Below, in pieces: positions 33,641-42,667 of a DNA stretch of 64,000 nucleotides. The DNA comes from Limosilactobacillus caccae (lineage in GTDB: Bacteria > Bacillota > Bacilli > Lactobacillales > Lactobacillaceae), in assembly GCF_900156885.1 (NCBI RefSeq), contig NZ_FTOY01000010.1, forward strand, positions 372,001-436,000. The letters run 5' to 3'. The notes below the pieces were generated by a model. The model was not told where the DNA came from and made no database searches. It was given only the letters and a program-made list of their open reading frames with translations. Both the position numbers and the translations under genes were made by a program. Position 1 is the first letter of the stretch; the number at the start of each line of letters is the position of its first letter.

Positions 33641-34596
33641 TAGTTAAATACCTTCATAAAAAATTGTTGAATCTTCGTGAATGGTATCTTATCGACCCGA
33701 TCATAAAGGTCAATATGTTCACAGTCATCAACGATATATAACTCCTTAGGCTCATTTGCTAAATTATAGGCCCGTTCCGAAAATTGACGTGAGTGGGCGT
33801 GATCACCCGCAATAAACAGAATTGGCCGAGGCGAGATTTCAGCAATGTAATCTAAGGCGGCGAATTGCATCATTGCAAGATTTGATGTCGTTGTGAAATC
33901 TCCCCGTGCGTTAGCATGGAATCCCCGGGGAACGGCATAAAACCGTTGCCATTCGTTCGTTATCGGATCGGTCTTGGGCAATGCTTCAACACTCGGGTAC
34001 GGCTTGGTAGGGAAGCTTGGCTTATACTCAGGGAAACCATTAGCATAATCCGTCCACCGTTGGTTAGCAAGATCTAGCTTCATCTTATCAAGTTCTTCTT
34101 TTGATAGTTTTAACATCCCCCGGAAGTCAGTGATGTCATACATTGAAGTCGTTACCACCGCCTTTATGCGGAGATCAACCGCGGCTGCTGACAACGCGAA
34201 GCCAGCCGAACCACAGATCCCGACAACCCCAATTTTGTCACGGTCAACAAATGGTACCTGAATTCCCAAGAAATCAACGGCCGCACTAAAAGATTCAGCA
34301 AATAATTCTGGGGATGATAAGTGCCGCGGTGTCCCAGCTGATTCCCCCATGTACACCTGGTCAAAGGTAAGGACAACAAATCCCCGCTGCGCAAGTTGGT
34401 TTGCGTATACCGCTGGGCCCTGTTCCTTTACTCCCCCGTATGGTGCCCCGACAATTAATGCCGGGAATTGCCCTTGCTGATCAATGTCTTTTGCAAAGTA
34501 TAAATCACCGGCAAGCTCCATTCCAAAGCGGTTGTGAAAGTGAATTTCCTTTCTCGCAACCATTGATGATAATTTAGTAATGTAGCCAAATGACAT
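33640..34596 (-). CDS. Alpha/beta hydrolase (cytosolic, dienelactone-hydrolase-like)
   Basis: This 318-residue protein has IHFHNRFGMELAGDLYFAKD at the start, an oxyanion-type loop ALIVGAPYGGVKEQG, a nucleophile elbow VGICGSAGFAL (Ser in GSAG, perhaps with Cys before it), Asp in LFIAGDHAHSRQFSE and His in DDCEHIDLY. It matches the alpha/beta hydrolase group annotated in many bacteria as YcjY-like. The ATG at 34596 lies just after GGAGG. It is flanked by an acetyltransferase gene upstream and a secreted hydrolase gene downstream. Confidence 0.82.
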   Translation of the reverse strand: MSFGYITKLSSMVARKEIHFHNRFGMELAGDLYFAKDIDQQGQFPALIVGAPYGGVKEQGPAVYANQLAQRGFVVLTFDQVYMGESAGTPRHLSSPELFAESFSAAVDFLGIQVPFVDRDKIGVVGICGSAGFALSAAAVDLRIKAVVTTSMYDITDFRGMLKLSKEELDKMKLDLANQRWTDYANGFPEYKPSFPTKPYPSVEALPKTDPITNEWQRFYAVPRGFHANARGDFTTTSNLAMMQFAALDYIAEISPRPILFIAGDHAHSRQFSERAYNLANEPKELYIVDDCEHIDLYDRVDKIPFTKIQQFFMKVFN

Positions 34597-34597
34597 A

Positions 34598-35137
34598 TTA
34601 GTTTCCTCCAATCTTTTTAATCACTTTTGCCGGTACCCCCGCAACTACACTATTAGCAGGGACATCCTTGGTCACCACCGCGCCAGCCGCAACTACCGCA
34701 TTTTTGCCAACCGTTACTCCTGGTAAGATCGTCGCGTTAGCAGCAATCCAGGCGTTTTCCTCAATCTTAACGGGCTTTAATTCTAAACCACGCCGCTTAG
34801 CAGGGTCTAAGGGGTGGTTAACGGAAGTAATCGTGACATTTGGCCCGATTAAGACCCGATCGCTAATTTCAATGCCACCAAGGTCAGTAAAGGTCGCCCC
34901 GCCATTGATAAAGACCCCTTCACCAATTTTTAAATTCCGGCCATAATCACTATGGATTGGCAACCGGACCTCGATTGAATCGTCGATCGACTGCCCAGTA
35001 ACCTCGCCAAGCGTTGCCCGAATCTCTTCTTGGCTGGGTGTGCCGCTATTCAATTTCTGTAACCGTTCCAGATTTTCCAGGGCGATTGCGGTAATTTGCG
35101 CAAATTCTGGGGAACTACTAGTAATCGTTGTCGTCAT
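34598..35137 (-). CDS. Sugar O-acetyltransferase (Maa/LacA-like, left-handed beta helix)
   Basis: This 179-residue protein consists of hexapeptide repeats forming a left-handed beta helix ([29 protein letters not shown], then [40 protein letters not shown]). Such trimeric enzymes move acetyl from acetyl-CoA to sugars or other small acceptors. The catalytic His is seen in SVNHPLDP. The N-terminal Maa domain is only partly recognisable. It is the first gene of the operon and is divergent from a LysR regulator. Confidence 0.88.
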   Translation of the reverse strand: MTTTITSSSPEFAQITAIALENLERLQKLNSGTPSQEEIRATLGEVTGQSIDDSIEVRLPIHSDYGRNLKIGEGVFINGGATFTDLGGIEISDRVLIGPNVTITSVNHPLDPAKRRGLELKPVKIEENAWIAANATILPGVTVGKNAVVAAGAVVTKDVPANSVVAGVPAKVIKKIGGN

Positions 35138-35256
35138 TAAACCACTCCCATTCGTTATTTCTTTACTAAATATCTTACGATTACCAACAGATGAATGTAA
35201 AATACTTATAATTAATCATATAATATAGGTAAAAAGCATCGGAGGCTGTTCATATT

Positions 35257-36141
35257 ATGGAATTAAGGGTTTTAAGGTACTTTATCGAAGTCGTCAACCA
35301 ACAAAACATCTCCAAGGCGGCTAACCAACTTCATCTTTCGCAGCCAACCCTCTCCAGGCAACTAATGGCCTTGGAAAGCGAATTAGGGGTTACCCTCTTT
35401 GAGCGTGGGCACCGGCAAATTAAGCTCACTGAAGAAGGCTACTACCTATATGACCGCGCACGCGAAATCACTAGTTTAGCAGATAAAACGGCCGCTAACC
35501 TTCACGCACAAACGGTAATTAGTGGGACTATCGATATCGGTGCCGGGGAAAGCATTGCTATCCAACCGGTCATGGATGTCCTGGGGGAAATTATTACTGC
35601 TCACCCCAATATCAAGGTAAACCTCGTTAGTGGTGACGAAAATTTTATCCACCAACACCTCGATAACGGGACCATTGACTTTGGAATTGTAATGGGGCCT
35701 GCCAGCCTCAATAATTACCACTCATTGCGCCTCCCAATGAAAAACCGGTGGGGAATCCTGATGAAAAAAGACCACCCCCTGGCCAGCCATCCTGAAATCA
35801 TCCCCGAAGACCTGCTGAATCAACAATTACTTATTTCTGCGCAGGCGAAACAACAAGATATCTTCCGCAGCTGGGCCGGCTCATTAATCGACCAGTTTAA
35901 CTTTAGCGGCTACTATAACCTCATCTTTAATGCTCAATTGCTCGTTCGCACCGGGGCCTGTATTGCCTTATCCTATGAGGGCCTAGCTAATCTTACTGGC
36001 AACGACGGTCTCATTTTCCGCCCACTTGCCCCCGCAATTGATGACCAAAACAACCTAATTTGGGCTAAAAACCACCAATTATCGACTGCCAGCCAGTTGT
36101 TTATCGAACAAGTAACGAAAAAATTTAAAAATAAAAGCTGA
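35257..36141 (+). CDS. LysR-family transcription regulator
   Basis: This 294-residue protein has the LysR winged helix at residues 1-60 (MELRVLRYFIEVVNQQNISKAANQLHLSQPTLSRQLMALE) followed by a periplasmic-binding-like effector domain (IDIGAGESIAIQPVMDVL and onward). It is divergent from the acetyltransferase-hydrolase-hydrolase operon with 119 bases between, so it probably regulates that operon. The effector is unknown. A ribosome site GGAGG precedes the ATG. Confidence 0.93.
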   Translation: MELRVLRYFIEVVNQQNISKAANQLHLSQPTLSRQLMALESELGVTLFERGHRQIKLTEEGYYLYDRAREITSLADKTAANLHAQTVISGTIDIGAGESIAIQPVMDVLGEIITAHPNIKVNLVSGDENFIHQHLDNGTIDFGIVMGPASLNNYHSLRLPMKNRWGILMKKDHPLASHPEIIPEDLLNQQLLISAQAKQQDIFRSWAGSLIDQFNFSGYYNLIFNAQLLVRTGACIALSYEGLANLTGNDGLIFRPLAPAIDDQNNLIWAKNHQLSTASQLFIEQVTKKFKNKS

Positions 36142-36181
36142 GCAGGCGGAATAAAACTCTGCTCAGCTTATGCAACGCTCA

Positions 36182-36601
36182 TTATTTCTTTTTCTTCCTA
36201 CACAACTGCTGCTTATATGCTTGGTAATACTCCCCTTCTTCGAGAAAGGGGATAACGTGGCTGTCAAAGTTCTCTAGTTTACACGAGAGGTAATCGATCA
36301 TTGTGGTCAATTCATCCCGCTTGCGGACCAAGAGATCATACTGATTTTGCAACAACGATTTCTGGGCCTCCCGGCTGTCCGTCTTTGAACCGTAAAGGTC
36401 AACAAACTCACCTAATGATTCAACCGACATCCCCGCTTTACGCATCGCCTTAATAAACATGGCCCACTTCATCTCTTTTTCAGTATAGTCGCGATAGCCA
36501 CTGCGATTGCGCGGCACTGGTGGAATTAAACCATTGTTTTCCCAGTAACGAAGTGTTTCCTTGGGAATATCCAAGCACTCGCTTACTTCCTTGATGTTCA
36601 T
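36182..36601 (-). CDS. MerR-family transcription regulator
   Basis: This 139-residue protein has an N-terminal MerR helix-turn-helix (MNIKEVSECLDIPKETLRYWENNGLIPPVPRNRSGYRDYTEKE), then a long dimerisation coil (LLQNQYDLLVRKRDELTTMIDYLSCKLENF). One cysteine sits in the coil and one near the C-terminus. It lies 41 bases after the flavodoxin gene on the same strand and is probably co-transcribed. It is a candidate activator of the alcohol dehydrogenase promoter at 32712-32742, 3.5 kb away. Confidence 0.9.
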   Translation of the reverse strand: MNIKEVSECLDIPKETLRYWENNGLIPPVPRNRSGYRDYTEKEMKWAMFIKAMRKAGMSVESLGEFVDLYGSKTDSREAQKSLLQNQYDLLVRKRDELTTMIDYLSCKLENFDSHVIPFLEEGEYYQAYKQQLCRKKKK

Positions 36602-36642
36602 CCAGTTCCCCCTCACCACGTTGAGTTTTTCGTTCGGCAACA

Positions 36643-37125
36643 CTAGAAGGCCAGCTTTGCCAGCCAATCGTTCAACTGCTGACGGCTGTTTAAAACAGCC
36701 CCCTGCCCAAGCTTGACATCATCACCATTCTTCTTAATCGCCCGCTCCATGTATGACTGTGCACGCTCATAACCCGTAATATCAGATGTGGCAAATAGTG
36801 CGACATTTTTCCCATTAAGGTCCAAGTGGTCAATCACCGCACTAAACATCCGTGGCGGAATCGCCCACCAAATTGGGTGACCAATGATAATATTATCGTA
36901 ACCACTGATATCCGGCAGGTCATCCTTAATTTCAACCCGGTAACCATGCTCATGCTGCTCAAATGTTGTCCGACTGTTATCATCATGCCAGTTGAGGTCG
37001 GCAGTTGTATATGGCTTTTGCGGGTGCACGGCGGTAATATCCGCATCCAGCTTGACCGCGATTTCCTCTGCTACCTTCTTGGTTGTTCCCGTTGCCGAGT
37101 AGTACAAAACAAGTGTCTTTTTCAT
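36643..37125 (-). CDS. Flavodoxin-like protein
   Basis: This 160-residue FMN-binding electron carrier or quinone-reductase-type protein begins MKKTLVLYYSATGTTKKVAEEIA, where SATGTT is the FMN phosphate loop, and shows IIIGHPIWWAIPPRM. It resembles the flavodoxin_4 group. The start at 37125 follows GAGGGG. Its operon with a MerR regulator and a dyad in its promoter suggests a part in redox or electrophile response. Confidence 0.9.
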   Translation of the reverse strand: MKKTLVLYYSATGTTKKVAEEIAVKLDADITAVHPQKPYTTADLNWHDDNSRTTFEQHEHGYRVEIKDDLPDISGYDNIIIGHPIWWAIPPRMFSAVIDHLDLNGKNVALFATSDITGYERAQSYMERAIKKNGDDVKLGQGAVLNSRQQLNDWLAKLAF

Positions 37126-37149
37126 TATCAATACCCCTCTATTAATCGT

Positions 37150-37185
37150 TTACTATATTTTAGTAAGGGCTTTCTTTTTTGTCCA
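37150..37185 (-). promoter_or_regulatory. Flavodoxin promoter with overlapping TTAC-N9-GTAA dyad
   Basis: On the minus strand TGGACA (37185-37180) and TAAAAT (37162-37157) are 17 bases apart. The -10 lies inside TTACTAAAATATAGTAA (37166-37150), an imperfect palindrome with the same TTACTA/TAGTAA arms as the nitroreductase operator at 12431. A repressor bound here would block the polymerase. Confidence 0.6.
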
Positions 37186-37285
37186 ATGCTTATCCTTGTC
37201 CTATTTTCAATGGCGATATCGCCACTGAAAGCCTATAATAGCCATGGATGTTTAATATTCAATTTGAAAGGACAAGTGAGTAACA

Positions 37286-37435
37286 ATGAAATTTGTATGG
37301 TTAGCTGCCTACCTAATTACAGCGTTCTTCACTTTTACCAATCAGATGATGCTCGCAATGGATTGGATGGCTGGCACGATGTTAGCTGAAGCCGCCTATT
37401 CGGCAGGTACCAGTTTGTGGCAGAAGAAAAAGTAA
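37286..37435 (+). CDS. Small membrane protein, 49 residues
   Basis: This short frame reads MKFVWLAAYLITAFFTFTNQ, then MMLAMDWMAGTMLAEAAYSA and a basic end WQKKK. It has a hydrophobic stretch at the start and is followed at once by a very strong terminator, which supports a real transcript. The ribosome site is weak: AAAGGAC is somewhat far and GTGAG nearer. I do not recognise the family. Confidence 0.5.
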   Translation: MKFVWLAAYLITAFFTFTNQMMLAMDWMAGTMLAEAAYSAGTSLWQKKK

Positions 37436-37450
37436 TATTTAACATGCAGG

Positions 37451-37484
37451 AATAACGGGGTTGCAATTGGGCAACCCCGTTATT
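37451..37484 (+). terminator. Strong terminator after the 49-residue frame
   Basis: AATAACGGGGTTGC pairs with GCAACCCCGTTATT around a six-base loop, then TCTTC. In the rest of the 319 bases between 37435 and hpt (37755) I see no gene, only AT-rich sequence that must hold the hpt promoter. Confidence 0.85.
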
Positions 37485-37754
37485 CTTCACGAATTTTCTC
37501 TTAATAATCCCATTTAATGTTTTGTAATTCCTGCTAACTTCTGCCTACCATTATCAGTACTATCATAAGTTTACCAACACAAATTAAGAACATTAAAATT
37601 TGCTAGCATTAAAATAGTTAAGCTTTCATTGCCTTTTCCCTTTAAAAAGCAGAATTATGTGTTAAACTCATATAGTTAATAATAATCCATTGATTTTCGC
37701 AATTTTCCTAGCAAAACACGAACATTAGCAATGGATACACAGAGGGAGAAACGA

Positions 37755-38291
37755 ATGAATAACGATATTGAACAAGTACTCTTCAGTCAACAACAAGTAG
37801 AACAACGCCTCGATGAATTAGCCAGCGAGTTGACTAGCAAGTACCAGGACCAATTCCCAGTGATCGTTTCCGTAATGACCGGTGCGGCTGTCTTTACTGT
37901 TGACATGATTAAGCGGCTAAATTTCAAACTAAACCTTGATTACGTCGATGTTTCAAGCTATGCCGATGGTACCCAGTCAGGGAAGGTCCGCTTAATCAAG
38001 GATCTTTCAACCGACATCAAGGACCGCCCCGTCATCATTATGGAAGACATTATCGACACGGGGCATACCCTAAAGTTTCTCGTTGAATTATTAAAGGGCC
38101 GTGGCGCTAAAAGCATTGATATCTGCGCCCTCCTTGATAAACCAGCCCGGCGTGAAGCCAAGATCGAAGCTGACTATGTCGGCTTCAAAGTACCAAATGA
38201 ATTTATCGTCGGCTACGGACTTGATTACAGCGGTATCTACCGGAACCTGCCTTACGTTGGGATCTTGAAGCGCGCTGTGTACGAAAAATAG
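37755..38291 (+). CDS. hpt: Hypoxanthine phosphoribosyltransferase
   Basis: This purine-salvage enzyme joins hypoxanthine or guanine to PRPP. The protein has 178 residues from the ATG after AGAGGGAG. The PRPP-binding motif VIIMEDIIDTGHTLKFL is clear, as are VIVSVMTGAAVFTVDMIKR and the base-binding end DYVGFKVPNEFIVGYGLDYSGIYRNLPYVGIL. It is a single gene here rather than part of the tilS-hpt-ftsH cluster common in Firmicutes. Confidence 0.94.
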   Translation: MNNDIEQVLFSQQQVEQRLDELASELTSKYQDQFPVIVSVMTGAAVFTVDMIKRLNFKLNLDYVDVSSYADGTQSGKVRLIKDLSTDIKDRPVIIMEDIIDTGHTLKFLVELLKGRGAKSIDICALLDKPARREAKIEADYVGFKVPNEFIVGYGLDYSGIYRNLPYVGILKRAVYEK

Positions 38292-38349
38292 TGCTATCTA
38301 GGCCGACATAGGTTACAATTGGTGTAAGCTATGTATTCGGAGGTACATT

Positions 38350-38901
38350 ATGTCACAATCACTTAAAAAGCGGGCGATTCATTTACTCGCTGCTGCTATT
38401 CTTACTACTAGTGCGGTTAGCGGGGCAAGTCTCATCGCTGCGCCAACGGTCAGTGCTGCTAAGGTTTCGACGAGCCAAATCAAGTTGGATGAAAAGGCCG
38501 CCGTTAAGAAGTTTAATAACAAGTACGCTGACGCTAAAGTAGACGAGATTCAGTTAGAAACAAAGGGGAACAAGTACGTTTACGAGATTTCGGGCTTCGA
38601 TAACGACAAGGAATACTCCGCAAACGTCAATGCCAAAACCGGGAAGGTCACCAAGGCGCATTCAGAAAAGTTAGAGCAAAATGACGATAAGACTGCCCTT
38701 GACCTTGACAAGGCAATTAGCCGGAAAGAAGCAAACCGTCTGGCTGAAAAGGCCGCTAAGAAGGGCCACGGTCAGTCATGGACCCTTGAGACGGATAATG
38801 GGACAACCATTTGGGAAGTCGAAGTTGTCGACGGTCACAAGTCAACTGACGTTAAGATTAACGCCCACGATAAGAAGGTCATCAGTACAGAGGCCGACTA
38901 A
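38350..38901 (+). CDS. Secreted PepSY-domain protein
   Basis: This 183-residue exported protein has a signal peptide ending in SAAPTVSAA-type sequence (residues 1-36). It then has two PepSY-like repeats, one around residues 44-99 (YVYEISGFDNDKEYSANVNAKTGKVTKAHSE) and one around 120-180 (TTIWEVEVVDGHKSTDVKINAHDKKVIS). PepSY domains are thought to inhibit or modulate proteases at the cell surface. It starts after GGAGG and ends with a strong terminator shared with lepB. Confidence 0.88.
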   Translation: MSQSLKKRAIHLLAAAILTTSAVSGASLIAAPTVSAAKVSTSQIKLDEKAAVKKFNNKYADAKVDEIQLETKGNKYVYEISGFDNDKEYSANVNAKTGKVTKAHSEKLEQNDDKTALDLDKAISRKEANRLAEKAAKKGHGQSWTLETDNGTTIWEVEVVDGHKSTDVKINAHDKKVISTEAD

Positions 38902-38904
38902 TAT

Positions 38905-38944
38905 AAAAAAGCGTAACATGAAATTTTCGTGTTACGCTTTTTTT
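38905..38944. terminator. Bidirectional terminator between the PepSY gene and lepB
   Basis: AAAAAAGCGTAACA pairs with TGTTACGCTTTTTT around GAAAATTTC-type inner pairing, between convergent genes. Confidence 0.92.
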
Positions 38945-38945
38945 A

Positions 38946-39551
38946 TTATTTATCATAGAAGTGTTGCCACTCCTTATTGACGTTTTCACGGCTCGTCTTT
39001 GTGCCCGCCCATGATGGAACTTTTACAACCCCATCGATCTTATCCTGCGGAACAAAGCCCCAGTAACGGCCATCATTAGAAACGCTCCGGTGATCTCCCA
39101 ACACGAAGTATTCCCCCTTTGGAACCTTCACCGCACCGCTATTACGCAGCCAGCTATTTTGAACTGAGATACTCCGCAAGTTCCAATTACCGGTTCCAGA
39201 ATCTCGCTGGGTCTTGCTAATGTAATCCTGGTTAATCTTCTTCCCGTTAACGTAGATATTGCCATCCTTTGACCGGACAGTATCACCAGGAAGACCAATC
39301 ACCCGCTTAACGTAGTCTGTTTTTACCGATACCTGTGGGTCAACACCATTCGCATCGAAAACGACGACGCTCCCGTGGTGAATCTGTGCCCGTTTCAAGC
39401 AAAAGACCCGCTCGTTATTTTGCAGGTTTGGTTGCATTGACGGACCATCGACCCGCACGATTTGGAAGAAAAATTGCTTGATTAATAATGCGATTATTAA
39501 CCCAATAATAATGGGAATAACCCAACTCATTGTTTCACGAAATGCTTTCAT
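38946..39551 (-). CDS. lepB: Signal peptidase I
   Basis: This membrane-bound serine protease removes signal peptides from exported proteins. The 201-residue protein has one N-terminal helix (residues 9-31), the catalytic Ser38 in VDGPSMQPNL and the general base Lys82 in YVKRVIGLPGD. The box E sequence GDHRSVSNDGRYWGFVP is present. GAGG precedes the ATG. It is monocistronic and convergent with the PepSY gene. Confidence 0.95.
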   Translation of the reverse strand: MKAFRETMSWVIPIIIGLIIALLIKQFFFQIVRVDGPSMQPNLQNNERVFCLKRAQIHHGSVVVFDANGVDPQVSVKTDYVKRVIGLPGDTVRSKDGNIYVNGKKINQDYISKTQRDSGTGNWNLRSISVQNSWLRNSGAVKVPKGEYFVLGDHRSVSNDGRYWGFVPQDKIDGVVKVPSWAGTKTSRENVNKEWQHFYDK

Positions 39552-39650
39552 TACGATTCCTCAATTTCTTTAATTAACTAATATCATCATACAACTAGCT
39601 AGATAAAGTGGGAAGTTCTTTTTATAAATCGCAAAATATTTTCATAATTT

Positions 39651-39700
39651 AAAACAGCCAGCTGGTGGCAGCATCGACCTTTCACCAACTGGCTGTTTTC
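39651..39700 (-). terminator. Terminator of the murE-D-Asp ligase operon
   Basis: AAAACAGCCAGCTGGTG pairs with CACCAACTGGCTGTTTT around a 15-base loop, 20 bases past the stop of the ligase gene. Confidence 0.88.
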
Positions 39701-39720
39701 AGGTATTAAAAAGTTAGCAA

Positions 39721-40965
39721 CTACTTTTTCTCCACAAAGAACCGGTTAAAGTTCTTTTGGTAGTTATAATTAATCCGTTTTTCAAGCAACCACCGCATAA
39801 AATTCGTGTCCTTGTCGTAATGGAAAGTGGTCCCATAACGGCCCTCATCAATGAGCTTTTCTGCTTGTTGCTTGATTTCATTATCCTTGGCATATTGAAG
39901 GAAGGTCTTCTTTGAAACCCCCAGCCAGAGTTTATACTGGCTTTCATCCTTGTTACCATAGATTGTTTCCTGGTCCTTCAAGCGGTCAAAAACATAGTCC
40001 TCGACTGGGAAGGTCGCTAATTGGTAGCCGTTTAAGGAAACAAAGAAACTGCTCCGACCCTGCCGTGGGTTGAGGTCAAACACCTTGAACTGTTGGTCAC
40101 GGCGGTCATACTTCAGGTCAAAGTTTACAAAGCCAATAAATTCAATACTTTCAAGGAAATTCTTGATGTTGTCATAGATCTGTTGGTCATAGGCCGGCAT
40201 AATCGCAACGTAGTTACCAACATTGGCCGGGTTGCAGTCTTCAAGCAGGGGGTGACCAAGACACATCATCTTTACCTGGTGGTCCTTATCAACGTAGCAG
40301 TTGATCGTCCGCATATTACTATCATCGCCGGGAATAAATTCCTGGAGAATCAAGTCACCCTTATACGGACTGTGCTCGTAAATAATTTCAAGAACTTCCG
40401 CTAACCGTTCCGGCGTCTTAATAATATATGCCTTCTCATAGCCCGCAAAGTTCCCCTTATGCCACTGAACCGCATCGGCAGCCTTCAGGGCGATTGGGAA
40501 TTCAAATGGGGACTTATAGTTCCGATAATCGGTATCCGGCTTTAAGATATCAGTCTTGGGGTAAGGCAGGCCGTATTGTTCACAAACATTATAAAATTCT
40601 TCCTTGTTGGTAAGGGTTGCGACCTCATCGTAGTCAGCATATGGACAGAACATGTGCTTGGATAGTTCTTTCCGGTTCTTTGCCACTAATTCCGTATAGT
40701 CATCCCCACAGGAAATCAACACGGTCTTCTTCCCCTGCTTAGCAAAGTTATCAGCCGCGTCAATCAGCACCTTGGTAAAGACATCTGGTGATTGCAAGTT
40801 TTCATGATAGTGCAGCTCCACAATCTTCGAGTATTTTGTCGGGGCCAGTGGCTGGCGGGCATAAAGCTGGGACTTGATCCCGTATTTTTCATACATCGAA
40901 CGGGCCATCCCGTATGCGTTAAAGTCACTACCTAGAATCAATGGAACAAAGGGTTGTTCACTCAT
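39721..40965 (-). CDS. ATP-grasp ligase, probable D-aspartate ligase for the peptidoglycan cross-bridge
   Basis: This 414-residue ATP-grasp enzyme begins [29 protein letters not shown] and has [11 protein letters not shown]-grasp segments ([31 protein letters not shown]) and the metal-binding end [14 protein letters not shown]. From memory this closely matches the Aslfm/AslA D-aspartate ligases of Enterococcus faecium and Lactococcus, which attach D-Asp to the side-chain amine of the stem peptide's third residue. It follows murE by 20 bases in one operon, which supports a cell-wall role. Other carboxylate-amine ligases share the fold, so substrate identity is inferred. Confidence 0.75.
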   Translation of the reverse strand: MSEQPFVPLILGSDFNAYGMARSMYEKYGIKSQLYARQPLAPTKYSKIVELHYHENLQSPDVFTKVLIDAADNFAKQGKKTVLISCGDDYTELVAKNRKELSKHMFCPYADYDEVATLTNKEEFYNVCEQYGLPYPKTDILKPDTDYRNYKSPFEFPIALKAADAVQWHKGNFAGYEKAYIIKTPERLAEVLEIIYEHSPYKGDLILQEFIPGDDSNMRTINCYVDKDHQVKMMCLGHPLLEDCNPANVGNYVAIMPAYDQQIYDNIKNFLESIEFIGFVNFDLKYDRRDQQFKVFDLNPRQGRSSFFVSLNGYQLATFPVEDYVFDRLKDQETIYGNKDESQYKLWLGVSKKTFLQYAKDNEIKQQAEKLIDEGRYGTTFHYDKDTNFMRWLLEKRINYNYQKNFNRFFVEKK

Positions 40966-40985
40966 TGGAATAATCTCCTCTTTAA

Positions 40986-42542
40986 TTATTTTTCAATTTT
41001 AGCAATGTAGTCATGGGCAATTTTTACGTCGGTCGGATATGGAACGTCATGCCCCTTAATCTTTTGATAAGGGTCCTCACCCTTCCCCGCTAAAACAACA
41101 ATATCATCATCGTCACTGCCGTCAATTGCCTTTTTAATTGCCGTTTCCCGGTCCATCTCAAAGGAAACATCACTGACCCGCTCGTGGTCAATGTAGGAAT
41201 CTATTTCCCGGGCAATTTTTAACGGGTCTTCAAAACCTGGATCATCCGTCGTGAGAATTACCTCATCTGGCTGTTCCTCGGTCAACGCCTTCCCAAAGCC
41301 AGGGCGGCGCGAGATCCCTTTATCACCAGTAGCACCGAGGACAACGGTAACCTTCCCAGCGTTCGTTTGCCGCTTTAGGAATGCTAACAAGCGCTTTAGA
41401 CTAGCATAGTTGTGGGCATAGTCAACGTAAATTGTCCCGTGTTGCTTAGTGGGGATCATCTCCATCCGGCCACGAATATGCACATGGTCAAGGGTTGCTA
41501 AGGCATCTGCTTGCGTGGCCCCTGCCAAGCCACTAGCGATAATTGCGGCCACCGCGTTCCCCTCATTGTAATCACCAGGAACGCTGGTCGTATACCGGCA
41601 GTCCAACTGTAATTGCTTAGCCTTTTCTGTTAAGGCAGTTAATTCAAACTCACTTTCGCGCAGGTCTTCTAAGTCATTGCGGTATTCAAAATCCACTGCT
41701 AACCCATCTGGTAGCTGTAGGTCAGCACCATGGCGGGCAAATAAAAAGATATCCCCTGGCTGGCTCGTCGCCTTTGCTGTGTAGTAGACATCAGTAAAGT
41801 ACGCTGTCTCCGCATTGATTAGACAAACATCAGAATTAACCAGCAACTGCTCTTTGCAGTGGAGGTAGTCGGCAAAGGTTGGGTGTTCATTGCGGCCAAT
41901 GTGGTCGGGAGAAATATTAAGAAAGATCCCGACATTGTACTTTAAACCATAAATCCGGTTCTTTTTATAGGCTTGTGAAGATACCTCCATTACCAGGTGC
42001 GTCATCCCGTTGTTAACCGCTGCCCGCATGTCGTGAAAAAGGTCAAGGGATTCGGGAGTTGTCAAATCAGACTTAAATTTGTCCTCCTTCTTATTACCAA
42101 GCACCCGGTCCAGCGTTGAGAATAGGGCGATATGCTTATCCGTTGCCTTCGCCAGGATATGGTCAGCAAAATAAGCCGTCGTCGTCTTCCCCTTGGTCCC
42201 AGTGATTGCAATGATAAAGAGGTCATTTTGGGGATAGCCATAAAACGCTGCCCCCAGGAGGGCCATTGCTTTTTGCTCATCATTGACAATAATCGCTGGC
42301 AAGCCGGCACCTTCAGGGTATTCTTTTTCGGCAACGTAGGCGATTGCCCCCGCTTCCCTAGCTGATGCTAGGTATTTCGGCAAAAAATTACCCTTGCAAA
42401 AAAAGAGGGTTCCCGGTTTAACTTTCCGCGAATCATAGGATACACTCGTCGCGGTGAAATCAGTTAAATTACTAACATGATCCAATAAATGATGCTCCCG
42501 CAATAACGCGAGCGCAGGTGTAATATGCAATTCCATTTGCAA
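40986..42542 (-). CDS. murE: UDP-MurNAc-tripeptide synthetase MurE (lysine/ornithine type)
   Basis: This cytosolic Mur ligase adds the third amino acid of the peptidoglycan stem. The 518-residue protein has the ATP loop [26 protein letters not shown] and [17 protein letters not shown]. At the place where diaminopimelate-using enzymes have DNPR it reads DDPGFEDP, so a DAP substrate is unlikely and L-Lys or L-Ornithine is expected. It may start at the ATG 3 codons in. It is the first gene of an operon with the probable D-Asp ligase. Confidence 0.9.
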   Translation of the reverse strand: MQMELHITPALALLREHHLLDHVSNLTDFTATSVSYDSRKVKPGTLFFCKGNFLPKYLASAREAGAIAYVAEKEYPEGAGLPAIIVNDEQKAMALLGAAFYGYPQNDLFIIAITGTKGKTTTAYFADHILAKATDKHIALFSTLDRVLGNKKEDKFKSDLTTPESLDLFHDMRAAVNNGMTHLVMEVSSQAYKKNRIYGLKYNVGIFLNISPDHIGRNEHPTFADYLHCKEQLLVNSDVCLINAETAYFTDVYYTAKATSQPGDIFLFARHGADLQLPDGLAVDFEYRNDLEDLRESEFELTALTEKAKQLQLDCRYTTSVPGDYNEGNAVAAIIASGLAGATQADALATLDHVHIRGRMEMIPTKQHGTIYVDYAHNYASLKRLLAFLKRQTNAGKVTVVLGATGDKGISRRPGFGKALTEEQPDEVILTTDDPGFEDPLKIAREIDSYIDHERVSDVSFEMDRETAIKKAIDGSDDDDIVVLAGKGEDPYQKIKGHDVPYPTDVKIAHDYIAKIEK

Positions 42543-42629
42543 ATGACGCTCCTTAAATTCAATCTGCCCCTATATTATTCCATTTTTCACGATAAAAATA
42601 AACTAAGGGTGGTTCAAAACTCTCACCAT

Positions 42630-42660
42630 AAGAAAAGGCCGGGTTCCCCCAGCCTTCTTG
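42630..42660 (-). terminator. Terminator after asnB
   Basis: On the minus strand CAAGAAGGCTGGGGG...CCCGGCCTTTTCTT forms a stem just past the asnB stop. Confidence 0.65.
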
Positions 42661-42667
42661 TGTTTAA

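Noticed and set aside
37436-37754. Purine riboswitch before hpt
   Set aside because: No conserved purine-switch core or terminator was seen in the AT-rich 270 bases before hpt.
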